Shown here: positions 1-7,504 of the stretch, one piece after another
Position numbering within the stretch: the stretch's first letter is position 1
How the letters are laid out: every line of letters begins with the position of its first letter
From: a virus
IMG/VR virus record: IMGVR_UViG_3300004097_000040
Span: 1-27,902 of that record
Reading direction: 5' to 3' (one strand)
DNA length: 27,902 nt
The notes under the pieces: generated by a model
What the model was told of the DNA's origin: nothing
The model's input: the letters and a program-made list of their open reading frames with translations, nothing else
Database searches by the model: none
Translations under genes and position numbers: made by a program

Positions 1-439
1 CTTCACGTGGATCTACTTCTGCGTATTCAGATGAGGCTTCTGGAGCCGACCATTTCTCAATACGTTTAGTTAGACGCTCTGGTAGGAACTTCTTAAGCGC
101 AGGGACAGCAGAACGTGTTGCCTGTTGTAACTCGCGCTTTGTTTGTCCTAATTGACGCTTAGCCTCGTTGTATACTTCACGGCCTTCAGTCGCTACTGTA
201 TCATATGCATCAGCGGCAACTGTGTAATCATTTGGCAGCGCACCTAAAACTAAGTTACGTCGTTTGGCAGGACCAAGCGATGTTTTTAATGCGCCCGATG
301 CCACTGAACTAGCAACACTTTTAGTTATTGCTGAACGGCCTTCTGGTATGTTAGACTGTGGTGGATCAAAATCATCACCCCAATCTATATCGTCGTCTAG
401 ACCCAGGTCATCTAAATCAATATCTTTATTACTAGCCAT
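1..439 (-). CDS. Partial gene, probable virion structural protein (N-terminus)
   Basis: The minus strand reads open from an ATG at 439-437 to the window edge, giving 146 residues with the C-terminus missing. A strong Shine-Dalgarno (GGAGGT on the minus strand, 448-453) sets the start. The product opens with a very acidic stretch (about residues 5-27, rich in Asp), followed by an Ala/Ser/Lys-rich region and a charged helical part (about 85-130) that may form a coiled coil. It is divergent from the RNA polymerase beta-prime gene, with only 24 bases between the two starts. In phiKZ a very large virion protein (gp181) neighbours the beta-prime gene gp180. I infer from position alone that this could be the start of such a protein; no enzymatic motif is visible. 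Confidence 0.7.
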   Translation of the reverse strand, partial: MASNKDIDLDDLGLDDDIDWGDDFDPPQSNIPEGRSAITKSVASSVASGALKTSLGPAKRRNLVLGALPNDYTVAADAYDTVATEGREVYNEAKRQLGQTKRELQQATRSAVPALKKFLPERLTKRIEKWSAPEASSEYAEVDPRE

Positions 440-463
440 GTTAACTAACCTCCGGATACTATT

Positions 464-1900
464 ATGGATTGGATTACATTTGAATTACTTAACGTGACCA
501 AGTCACGTGTATCACGTCTAAAGCCAACAACGGCATTAGACACTTATGAGGGTGCAACTAAAAACTTTCACAGTGAGGGTTTATACTCACTATCCACTTT
601 TGGTGCGATCGGTAGTGAGGAACGTGACCTCACGTTTTCATACCTTGATGTCAATATTGAAATCATCTCGCCAGCTGTGGCTCTCACACTATTTGAACTC
701 AAGCGGCTATATAAAGATGTGATGTCTGGTAAACGCCACGCTGTATGGGATAGTAAATTAAAGGACTTCATGCCTGCCGCTCCAGGAGACCCAGGTGCTA
801 ATACAGGTTATGGTTTCTTTATTAGTCATTGGGATGAACTTACACCTAATCAAACTGAAAGTCTAATCCGTAAAAAATCAATCGATGTATTTGATAAATT
901 CCGTGACGTTGCGTTATCTCGATACGTGGTGGTTATGCCCGCAGGTCTACGTGACTTAGAGGTCAAAGACCACGGTAAAGAACAAGAAGATGACATTAAC
1001 CCACTCTACCGTAAACTAATGTCTACTGCTAAAACAATCCCTAACCTAGGTAATAAAAATAACCCAATACTAGATAGTGCACGTTGGAAACTTCAGGAAG
1101 GCTTTAACGCTATTTATAAATACCTATTCGAATATGCGGATGGGAAGAAAGGTTTCATTCGTGGTAAATGGGCAGCACGTCGTATATTCAACGGGACGCG
1201 TAATGTAATATCAAGTATGGATACTTCATCTATCGTAATGGATAGAGAGGATGAGATAAAATCCACTGATACTATCGTCGGGCTTTTTCAAGGGATGAAG
1301 TCATTGTTCCCTATTGCGATACATGCCATACGTACGACATACTTACCACCTGTTGACGCGGGTAACGGATCACTTTACCTCATTGACCCAAAAACGCTTA
1401 AGCGTGGACTAGTAGAGGTGAGTCCTGAAGAGTATGATAAGTTTACTACCGATGAAGGTGTTGAGAAACTCATCAATAGTTTCCGCTCTACCGTTGGGCG
1501 ACATAACCCCGTTATGGCTGCTGGTAAATACGTGGCACTGATTTATAATGATGGTGAACAGTTCAAGATATTCTACGATATTAATGAACTTCCTGAGACC
1601 CTACTCAAGAAACACGTTAGTCCTATTACTCTTACCGAATTACTTTACCTGAGTGGTTACAGCATTTGGAATGATTATTTCACAATGGTAACGCGTTACC
1701 CTGTAATCGGACAAGGTAGTACTTACTCGTCAACGATGCGCTTAACTACTACCACAAGTACAACGATGGTATGGGAGCTAATGGATGATTGGACAACTCG
1801 TAAAGAAAAACCTGCGATTGACTTCCCGGACAGAAGTATTGATGAGTTCATTACATCAATGGCTGTACATCCTAGCCACCTAAAACCGCTTGGAGCTGAT
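464..1900 (+). CDS. Virion RNA polymerase beta-prime, N-terminal part, exon 1
   Basis: First exon (479 codons) of the N-terminal part of a multisubunit RNA polymerase beta-prime, comparable to phiKZ gp180. Several blocks align by eye with bacterial beta-prime. About residues 156-185 resemble the PPDLRPLV...LYRRV block and 205-222 the EKRMLQEAVDAL block. Residues 227-250 (GKKGFIRGKWAARRIFNGTR) resemble [20 protein letters not shown]. The exon ends with HPSHLKPLGAD, the start of the universal NADFDGD active-site motif. A TAA follows directly, so without splicing the protein ends one residue into the triad. The start ATG at 464 has no clear Shine-Dalgarno. The C-terminal half of beta-prime (phiKZ gp80 equivalent) is not in the window. 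In phiKZ this enzyme is packaged in the virion and transcribes early genes after injection. Confidence 0.9.
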
Positions 1901-1971
1901 TAACACGTATCTCATATATATTTACCGCGTCTAATGTATGTATCTTATGTATAAGCACATAGGAGAAATAT

Positions 1972-2958
1972 ATGTTAGGTAGAATTAAAACTTTAGATAA
2001 TTCGGCTACATTGCCGTATAACCCAGACGTATCGTTTACACGCGATTTTAAATGTTATCATAATGGCATTATTACTAATCCGATTGACATTGGACTCAAC
2101 TATAAAATTGAGGTTTTAGTATTAATAGCGTTCCATGCATTCAATATGCCTCCGATTTACTGGAAGTATTTAGAAGCTACGTTTGTTAATGATGATTTTA
2201 AAACGCCTGAAAGCGGCATGTTATCCATAATTAAGCCAGTTGAATCTATCGAGATTCCCGGCTACTACATCATACCTTATTTTAATAATTACGTCATAAA
2301 TAAAACAGGACACTTACTTAAGAGAAGTAATAGCGATTACATTAATGCATCTAAGGCATTAACAGGCTATTATACCTTCAGAGTTACAGATGACGGTAAT
2401 AAAACTTATAATGCGTTAAGACATCGATTGTTGGCTATCGCATTTAAAGAATATAGGCAAGATGTTAACTCGTTAGACGTTAACCATTTGAATGGTATTC
2501 CCGGCAGTGACGCATTAGGGAACCTCGAATGGGCGACACGTTCAAGGAATATGGATCACGCTTACGAGACAGGCCTGCGTAGTGATAACCAATTGGTGAA
2601 ACTACGTGACGTACATACCGGAACCATTTACCTATTTAGGAGCAGAGCGCAGGCTGGCGAATATGTAGGTGTGACTGGTACGACAGTAAGTAATCGAATA
2701 TCTAAAGGCTCAGAATACATCCACGATGGATTTCAATACATGGATGGACTCTCTGATGAAGATTTTCCAAAAGAAGTTCCTGTGGCGATAGGTAATTATG
2801 TCGTTATGACCACAGACGGTAAAAAGCATCGTTGTAGCTGTAAAGAAGCTGCAAGGCTTTTAGGACTGACACGTACTAGTTTACTTAGAGCATTACGTGA
2901 AAATAGAACAATTGGAAAAAACGGTAATAAAATAATTGAGTATACTAAGTCCCGCTAG
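1972..2958 (+). CDS. HNH homing endonuclease in intron 1
   Basis: A 328-residue HNH-type homing endonuclease. The HNH core lies at about 169-202: VNHLNG with Asn171-His172, then NLEWATRSRNMDHAY with Asn184 and His196 and a closing Gly-Leu, the pattern of the HNH_3 family. Before it, about 97-125 resembles the NUMOD4-like module that often precedes phage HNH domains. After it come two similar modules (about 210-247 and 276-316) with NUMOD1-like helix-turn-helix segments, AGEYVGVTGTTVSNRIS and AARLLGLTRTSLLRAL, probably for DNA recognition. A good Shine-Dalgarno (AGGAGA, 1961-1966) sits before the ATG. The gene lies between the 5' splice site and the catalytic core, most likely in the P1 loop. 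Its expected role is cutting intronless beta-prime alleles so that the intron is copied in. Confidence 0.9.
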   Translation: MLGRIKTLDNSATLPYNPDVSFTRDFKCYHNGIITNPIDIGLNYKIEVLVLIAFHAFNMPPIYWKYLEATFVNDDFKTPESGMLSIIKPVESIEIPGYYIIPYFNNYVINKTGHLLKRSNSDYINASKALTGYYTFRVTDDGNKTYNALRHRLLAIAFKEYRQDVNSLDVNHLNGIPGSDALGNLEWATRSRNMDHAYETGLRSDNQLVKLRDVHTGTIYLFRSRAQAGEYVGVTGTTVSNRISKGSEYIHDGFQYMDGLSDEDFPKEVPVAIGNYVVMTTDGKKHRCSCKEAARLLGLTRTSLLRALRENRTIGKNGNKIIEYTKSR

Positions 2959-3327
2959 GGAGTAATTCCTAGTTGGTTTCTTTTTGAATTGCTGGAAAGC
3001 GATAAAGCTAAACCCACTACAACGTGGTCCGAAAGGACGAGCGTGACAGTTGTCGAAAGACAGAAAAAAGTCAAATACTCGAAAGGGTAGGTTTAGATGA
3101 CCTAAGCTAATAAATAAAAAGTGCTCGCTGTGAAGCGTTCATGCTAAGGGTATCCTAATTCGCAAATCGTAGCAGCTAAGCACCTAGAGGGTATTTACAT
3201 ACCACGGTGAATGTTCAACGACTAAAATTGTTAAAGGATGTAGGAATTTATTCCACACGCATCATGTAATGTAAACTAGATCTGACAATCTAAAAAATAA
3301 CGGAATTTATTCCACGAGGTACTTATA
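2959..3327 (+). other. Gene-free ribozyme core between the two intron ORFs
   Basis: No gene. The stretch holds most of the intron 1 catalytic core: candidate guide sequence (2972-2980), P (2987-2998), an extended P5 region with three GAAA-capped stems, Q (3165-3176), P6/P6a and R (3213-3226). It ends with the two copies of a 14-base repeat in front of the LAGLIDADG gene. Confidence 0.8.
3243..3315 (+). repeat. Direct repeat of a 14-base element
   Basis: GGAATTTATTCCAC occurs at 3243-3256 and again, identical, at 3302-3315. Each copy holds an inverted repeat (GGAAT/ATTCC). The second copy ends just before the GAGGT Shine-Dalgarno of the LAGLIDADG gene. The pair could mark where that gene was inserted into the intron, or be RNA hairpins affecting its translation; both ideas are inference. 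Confidence 0.6.
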
Positions 3328-3990
3328 ATGAAAATTAGACATTTAGAAGAGGGATTCGTTGCTGGCATGATATTAGGTGACGGTCATCTATCTAAACGCC
3401 AACGGTGTTTAGAACTTTGTCATACTAAGCCACAGCAGTCATATATGCTGTTTAAATTATCGTTGGCCGAGCAATTTGGATACAACGTGCGTAGATATCG
3501 TAATGCTAAGAAACGGACAAATATAGGCACATATGAGTACTGTAAAGGGTATGTCAATATGCACAATATCGGAAGCTTTTATCAGTATGGATTATCTAGG
3601 TTAGCCAATGCTTTAAATCCGTTAGGTTTACTCATATGGTGGTTAGATGATGGTTGTCTAAGCATACATACGAAAAAGAATAATAGTGTTTCTAGGTTTG
3701 GCTACCTTAACACTCAATCATTCACATACTCTGAAAATGAATTACTATCAGAGATATTGTTTGACAAGTTTGGCATAGAGACAACAATTCATGTAGATTC
3801 TAAGTCCGGTTTAGCTAAATCCGACCATTATCGATTATACATCAATGCCACTAACTTTAGACGGTTTATAGACTTAGTCAGAGAGTTTATACCGTGGATT
3901 CCACGTACTATGTATTATAAATTAAATATGCAGTATGTTGTAAATAGGAATCGTGACTCATTTAATCTAGTAACACATTACAACTTTTAA
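3328..3990 (+). CDS. LAGLIDADG homing endonuclease in intron 1
   Basis: A 220-residue double-motif LAGLIDADG endonuclease. Motif 1 is GFVAGMILGDGHLS (about 9-22, acidic residue Asp18). Motif 2 is LGLLIWWLDDGCLS (about 99-112, acidic residue Asp108). The length is normal for a compact monomeric enzyme with two pseudo-symmetric halves. The ATG at 3328 follows GAGGT with good spacing. The gene sits between the R and S core elements, that is, in the P8 region of the same ribozyme that carries an HNH gene in its P1 region. The expected activity is a site-specific double-strand break in an intronless beta-prime gene. It might also help the intron fold (maturase), as some members of the family do; nothing in the sequence decides this. 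Confidence 0.9.
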   Translation: MKIRHLEEGFVAGMILGDGHLSKRQRCLELCHTKPQQSYMLFKLSLAEQFGYNVRRYRNAKKRTNIGTYEYCKGYVNMHNIGSFYQYGLSRLANALNPLGLLIWWLDDGCLSIHTKKNNSVSRFGYLNTQSFTYSENELLSEILFDKFGIETTIHVDSKSGLAKSDHYRLYINATNFRRFIDLVREFIPWIPRTMYYKLNMQYVVNRNRDSFNLVTHYNF

Positions 3991-4154
3991 CATGTCCGGT
4001 AGCGCGGGGTAGCTTGCAAGTGCAGGCGAAGTGGAAAGCCCCTCTTTAAGTAGAGGGTGAAGATATAGTCTAGTATCCTCCTGTAGTGGGAGGGAAGTTC
4101 ATGAGTCGATGCCTCTGAGAACTGTCCATTAGTTACGTTTTGGATGAATGCCCG

Positions 4155-4346
4155 TTCGATGGTGATACCGCATCTAGTGATTCAGTTTACACCGAAGAAG
4201 CATTAGCAGAAAACAAAGCAATGATGAACCGCTCTAGCTTTTGGATAGCGAGTGATAACACATTAACGGTTGACGTAGACGTCGACCTAGTTTCTCGTGT
4301 AATGAAAAATATATTAGCTGACCCAAGTAAATCAGCTATTGAATAA
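4155..4346 (+). CDS. Virion RNA polymerase beta-prime, N-terminal part, exon 2
   Basis: Second exon, 63 codons plus TAA. Joined to exon 1 it gives LGAD|FDGDTASSDSVYTEEAL, matching bacterial [20 protein letters not shown]; the following AENKAMM matches the LEARALMM helix. The exon thus supplies two of the three magnesium-binding aspartates (FDGD), with the first coming from exon 1. The full spliced product is 542 residues. The start is set by motif restoration and by the rule that group I introns end in G (4154). G4142 is also in frame but would leave five foreign residues inside the motif and a Pro in place of the first Asp. The beta gene follows after 15 bases, so the two subunits are probably co-transcribed. 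Confidence 0.85.
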   Translation, partial: FDGDTASSDSVYTEEALAENKAMMNRSSFWIASDNTLTVDVDVDLVSRVMKNILADPSKSAIE

Positions 4347-4361
4347 TAATTGGAGATCGAC

Positions 4362-5960
4362 ATGATACTTCTTAGAAACTTTAATCGCGAGTTCACGATT
4401 ATACGTTTACAGCAATTTGGTAATCCTAAGATTGCACCTTTTAGTAAGCTCTCACTACCAGTGGGCAGTACATTACATTACGTCCCTACTTCAGGTATCT
4501 CTGAAATAGGGCCACCACAAACTTTACCTGTATTAGAACGTGCTGAAAAGTTAGTACAGGTAAATCACATTACTCAATTAACTGACAACAATGTACTTGG
4601 TAGACCACGTCGTGTTGAAGCTGGTATCAACCGTGATGTACAACATTACCATCGTGTTAATAAAAAGTTACGTCGCTTACATGACACTAAACTAGTTGAA
4701 CGTGACCCACGTACTTTATTAGTATACAACTATGCGCCAGTCATGCGCATGTACCGTTATCAACAATCGGAGATGAGTTGGTATGCGCAATGGCATAATA
4801 ACTTTGCTACCGTAGTTGAGGGCCTATCTACCGCATCAAGTAAATATGATCGTCAAAACTATTTACTCCTTACTATACCTGACATGCTTGCGTCAATTAA
4901 TAAGTTACGTCGTGCAGAGAAACGCCGTGACGTATCAACGCTCAAAGACATGAAGGATGATGCATCATTATTTATTCTTGAACTATGGACGTGGCTTGGT
5001 ACCACTCGTGAAAGTTCGCTGTTAAATCAGATCGATAGTGCACAGATGAAACGTATCAATGTATTACTATCGTACAATGATAAGTTCATTAACCTTAACT
5101 TGGGTGAATTGGATTTCTGGCGTAAGGGAGATGACGGCGACGGTCAAGTTTCACCTGAACAGATGCAACGTCGTTTATATAAAACGATGACCGACTTAGC
5201 TACGGCCGAGCCTGAAGTTGTTGAAGCGGTGGAAGATGAAGAAGACGACAATGTCCTAACCGATTTAGAAGGTCGTGAGATACATCAACTCATCGACCGA
5301 AGTGATGTGGATAATGACATTGATATTGAAGTTGAGTTGAAGGATGAGATTGAAGCCTTTGACAAGCTAGACAAAACCGAAGCCGATGTTGATTTTGAAA
5401 TCGTTAAGAAGGAAGAGATTGGGGCAGCGACTAAAGTAGAGACAGAAGTCACTGTTGATGAGGGGATTGAGAAGGCCTGTACACGTTATATCGAAGCGGG
5501 CTCTATTACCACTAAAGAATATCAGCGTATTAAAGACCTTGGTACTAACTATCTTAAAATACCTAACCCTTACGGTGAAGGAACCTTGGCGGACATGTTA
5601 GAGGTTAAACCAGAAGAGCTTAAGGTTGAAGAAACTGTGATGGTTGACGATGACAGTATCTTCGATAAGTCCATGGCTGTAAGTTCCACTATTAATTTTA
5701 ATCGTGATTACATTACGAAGGTATTACCTAAAGACATTAGTGGTTCTGTTGTTTCTTTACAACGTGCAGGTGTAGCGGTCGTTGACTATAATGTCGAAGA
5801 AGTGATTGATGCGGCAAACCGCCTTAACTTACATACTGTAAAACTCGCACCTGTTAAAGGTCAGCAATCTACCATACGTTTCACCACGCCTATGATTGAT
5901 GAGGAAGGTTACTGGACAGCGAATGATATACGCTACACGATGCGTAAACAGCGGGTGGAT
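4362..5960 (+). CDS. Virion RNA polymerase beta subunit, exon 1
   Basis: First exon (533 codons) of the beta subunit of the phiKZ-type virion RNA polymerase, comparable to phiKZ gp178. ATG 4362 is chosen because TTGGAG at 4350-4355 is its Shine-Dalgarno; a TTG at 4350 would consume it. Recognition comes mainly from the joined product, whose C-terminal part has the beta catalytic motif, and from its place after beta-prime. Near the exon end, TTPMIDEEGYWTANDIRYTM recalls the VPLMTxxGTFIINGTERV region of bacterial beta. Around residues 273-373 lies a strongly acidic Asp/Glu/Val-rich stretch that looks like a flexible insertion. The exon ends RKQRVD with T5960. Unspliced translation would add eight residues and stop at 5985-5987. 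Confidence 0.85.
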
Positions 5961-6006
5961 TGTAAGTCAGCTATACTATGTAATTAATTAACGTAGTGTG
6001 GCTATT

Positions 6007-7116
6007 ATGAAAAAGAAATATATTCGAACTAAACAGTTCTTGGATACGATGAAAAATCTCTTTGGGGATACACTATCGTTTCCTAATTTAAATTATCAAA
6101 ATCAACGTACTAAGGTTTCAGTTACTTGCAACATACATAACAGAACTTATGATGCTTGGCCAAGTAATTTGGTAAGAGGTAAGCGTGGATGTAAACGATG
6201 CGGTAAACATTTAACACGGCTAGACTTTATAGAGGAGTCTAGAAAGAAACATGGTGTTAAATACAGTTACGATAACGTTAAGTTTATTAATACGACTACT
6301 AAGGTTTCAGTTACTTGTCCCATTCACGGCGACTGGGAAGTTAAACCTATCTCACATTACTACGAAGGCAGTGGGTGTCCGTCATGTGCTCTTGAAAACA
6401 ATCATTTAAATAAAGATAGTTTTATAGAGAAGGCTAGGGCAGTGCATGGTAACCTTTATGATTATAGTGACGTTATCATTTCTAAGAATACGGATATGGT
6501 TCAAATCAAATGTCCTATACATGGACGATTCGAACAACCTGCAAGGGCGCATCTTGCAGGACATAGATGTATGAAATGTGCGCATCAGAGTCAGCGAAGT
6601 ACGTTAGAAGAGTTTATAGAAAAAGCTAAAGGTATTCATGGCGATACGTACGATTACAGTCGTGCTAAGTACGTTAACAGTAAAACTAAGTTAACTGTCA
6701 TGTGTAATACACATGGGCCATGGGAAGTTAGACCGTGTAGCCATATTGGAAGTAAGACAGGCTGTCCTAGATGTCGTGAAAGCTTCGGAGAACGTAAGCT
6801 AGTCGTTTACTTGGAAAAGTTAGGCATCGCATACGTGAAAGAGTATTCATTTACCGGGTCTAGATTTAGGTATGACTTCTATCTGCCTGACGTTAAGGTG
6901 TTAATTGAATTTCATGGTATACAGCATTACAAACCTGTTGAGCTATTTGGCGGGGCTGAAGGGTACTATGACACCGTGTGCAGAGACCTAGCCAAAGCTA
7001 TACTGGCCGACGGTAAGGACATACCGCTATTGGTATTCAACCGCGAAGACTTAGCTAACGATAAACTATTTGATAATTTAAAGAAAGAACTTAGGAAGTT
7101 AGATATAATTTCTTAA
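6007..7116 (+). CDS. EDxHD (Vsr-like) homing endonuclease with zinc-finger repeats, intron 2
   Basis: A 369-residue protein of two parts. The N-terminal two-thirds holds four related repeats of about 60-65 residues, each with FIEKAxxVHGxxYDYS-like and CPIHG...H...GCPxC motifs. These probably bind zinc through Cys/His and contact DNA; the first repeat is degenerate. The C-terminal part (about 260-350) is a PD-(D/E)XK/Vsr-like nuclease with the EDxHD signature: Glu262 in FGER, Asp290 in YDFYLP, His307 in IEFHGIQHY and Asp327 in CRDLAK. This is the family of I-Bth0305I, an intron endonuclease from a Bacillus phage recA gene. The ATG at 6007 is chosen; an in-frame GTG at 5998 would add three residues, and neither has a clear Shine-Dalgarno. 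Expected role: cutting intronless RNA polymerase beta genes. Confidence 0.88.
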   Translation: MKKKYIRTKQFLDTMKNLFGDTLSFPNLNYQNQRTKVSVTCNIHNRTYDAWPSNLVRGKRGCKRCGKHLTRLDFIEESRKKHGVKYSYDNVKFINTTTKVSVTCPIHGDWEVKPISHYYEGSGCPSCALENNHLNKDSFIEKARAVHGNLYDYSDVIISKNTDMVQIKCPIHGRFEQPARAHLAGHRCMKCAHQSQRSTLEEFIEKAKGIHGDTYDYSRAKYVNSKTKLTVMCNTHGPWEVRPCSHIGSKTGCPRCRESFGERKLVVYLEKLGIAYVKEYSFTGSRFRYDFYLPDVKVLIEFHGIQHYKPVELFGGAEGYYDTVCRDLAKAILADGKDIPLLVFNREDLANDKLFDNLKKELRKLDIIS

Positions 7117-7504
7117 TCATTTACAATGGTCCACCGAGCGGACGTAAGTCTGCTCTAGAAAAACCTACCTAATTGCGGGAACGTGTTATTAAAACACTAT
7201 ACTACCACTTGCACGTAGAAATACAGTGTAATACCTATCCCATTAATGGAAGTGATAGGCACGGTAAAAACGTATAGTACTGACACCAATCGGCGCAGCG
7301 AAGTCCCTTACCGTATCAACGATACGCTGGGATGTGTTCAGAGGCCATCGAAAGCTACATCCCTACGGGGACCAATGACAACTGTAGTGTAATAATCAGT
7401 TGGCTACACGAAAGTGTGGTTAAAGCGAGTAGAGTAGGGGAAACCCAAAACGGTAGGCTCTCAAATTAATGAGATGAAGATATGGTCCATTTTGGATGGG
7501 GATG
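7117..7504 (+). other. Gene-free ribozyme core of intron 2
   Basis: No gene. The stretch holds guide sequence (7129-7135), P2 hairpin, P, P5 (CCTATC...GATAGG, about 7234-7260), Q, P6/P6a, R, P8-type hairpins and S, then the 3' splice region. The short ATG-led frame at 7496 is intron sequence running into exon 2. Confidence 0.8.

Larger units (their letters stand above)
1901..4154 (+). ncRNA. Group I intron 1 (in RNA polymerase beta-prime), with two endonuclease genes
   Basis: Conserved group I core elements are present in order. P is AATTGCTGGAAA at 2987-2998. Q is AATCGTAGCAGC at 3165-3176. R is GTTCAACGACTAAA at 3213-3226. S is GAAGATATAGTC at 4059-4070. P7 is GACTA (3220-3224) with TAGTC (4066-4070). 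P4 pairs the GCTG of P with the CAGC of Q. A P6/P6a hairpin (CACC...GGTG, GTAT...ATAC) lies between Q and R. Between P and Q are three stems with GAAA loops (3026-3090), like a P5 extension. P9-type hairpins follow S. Boundaries are inferred: the 5' exon ends in T1900 and the intron in G4154, which restores GAD|FDGD in frame. A possible guide sequence GTTGGTTTC (2972-2980) pairs with exon bases 1892-1900, but five of the nine pairs are wobble. The HNH gene then lies in the P1 loop and the LAGLIDADG gene between R and S. Confidence 0.88.
5961..7504 (+). ncRNA. Group I intron 2 (in RNA polymerase beta)
   Basis: The core elements are clear. P is AATTGCGGGAAC at 7171-7182. Q is AATCGGCGCAGCGAAG at 7288-7303. 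R is GTTCAGAGGCCATC at 7336-7349. S is GATGAAGATATGGTCC at 7473-7488. P7 pairs GGCCAT (7343-7348) with ATGGTC (7482-7487). P4 pairs TGCG with CGCA. P6/P6a includes CGTATC-AAC-GATACG near 7312-7326. A P2 hairpin (GAGCGGAC/GTCTGCTC) lies at about 7136-7155. The guide sequence GTCCACC (7129-7135) pairs over seven bases with exon 5954-5960 (GGTGGAT), ending in the usual U.G pair, so the 5' splice site after T5960 is well supported. The 3' end is less certain: G7495, G7498, G7501 and G7504 are all in frame; G7504 gives RKQRVD|LPIRKTAPD. The endonuclease gene lies in the P1 loop. Confidence 0.9.

Noticed and set aside
3243-3315. CRISPR-like repeat pair
   Set aside because: Only two short copies of 14 bases, inside a group I intron, with no array structure.
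1901-4142. Intron 1 ending at G4142
   Set aside because: In frame and preceded by a plausible sequence, but it would place DECP inside the catalytic motif. Ending at G4154 restores the exact universal motif.
4140-4346. A free-standing 68-residue gene starting at TTG
   Set aside because: It has no ribosome binding site, contains the FDGD part of the RNA polymerase motif and completes exon 1 after splicing. The first five codons are intron sequence.
5998-6006. GTG start for the EDxHD endonuclease
   Set aside because: Possible, but the ATG nine bases later is the more usual start; neither has a ribosome binding site that decides it.
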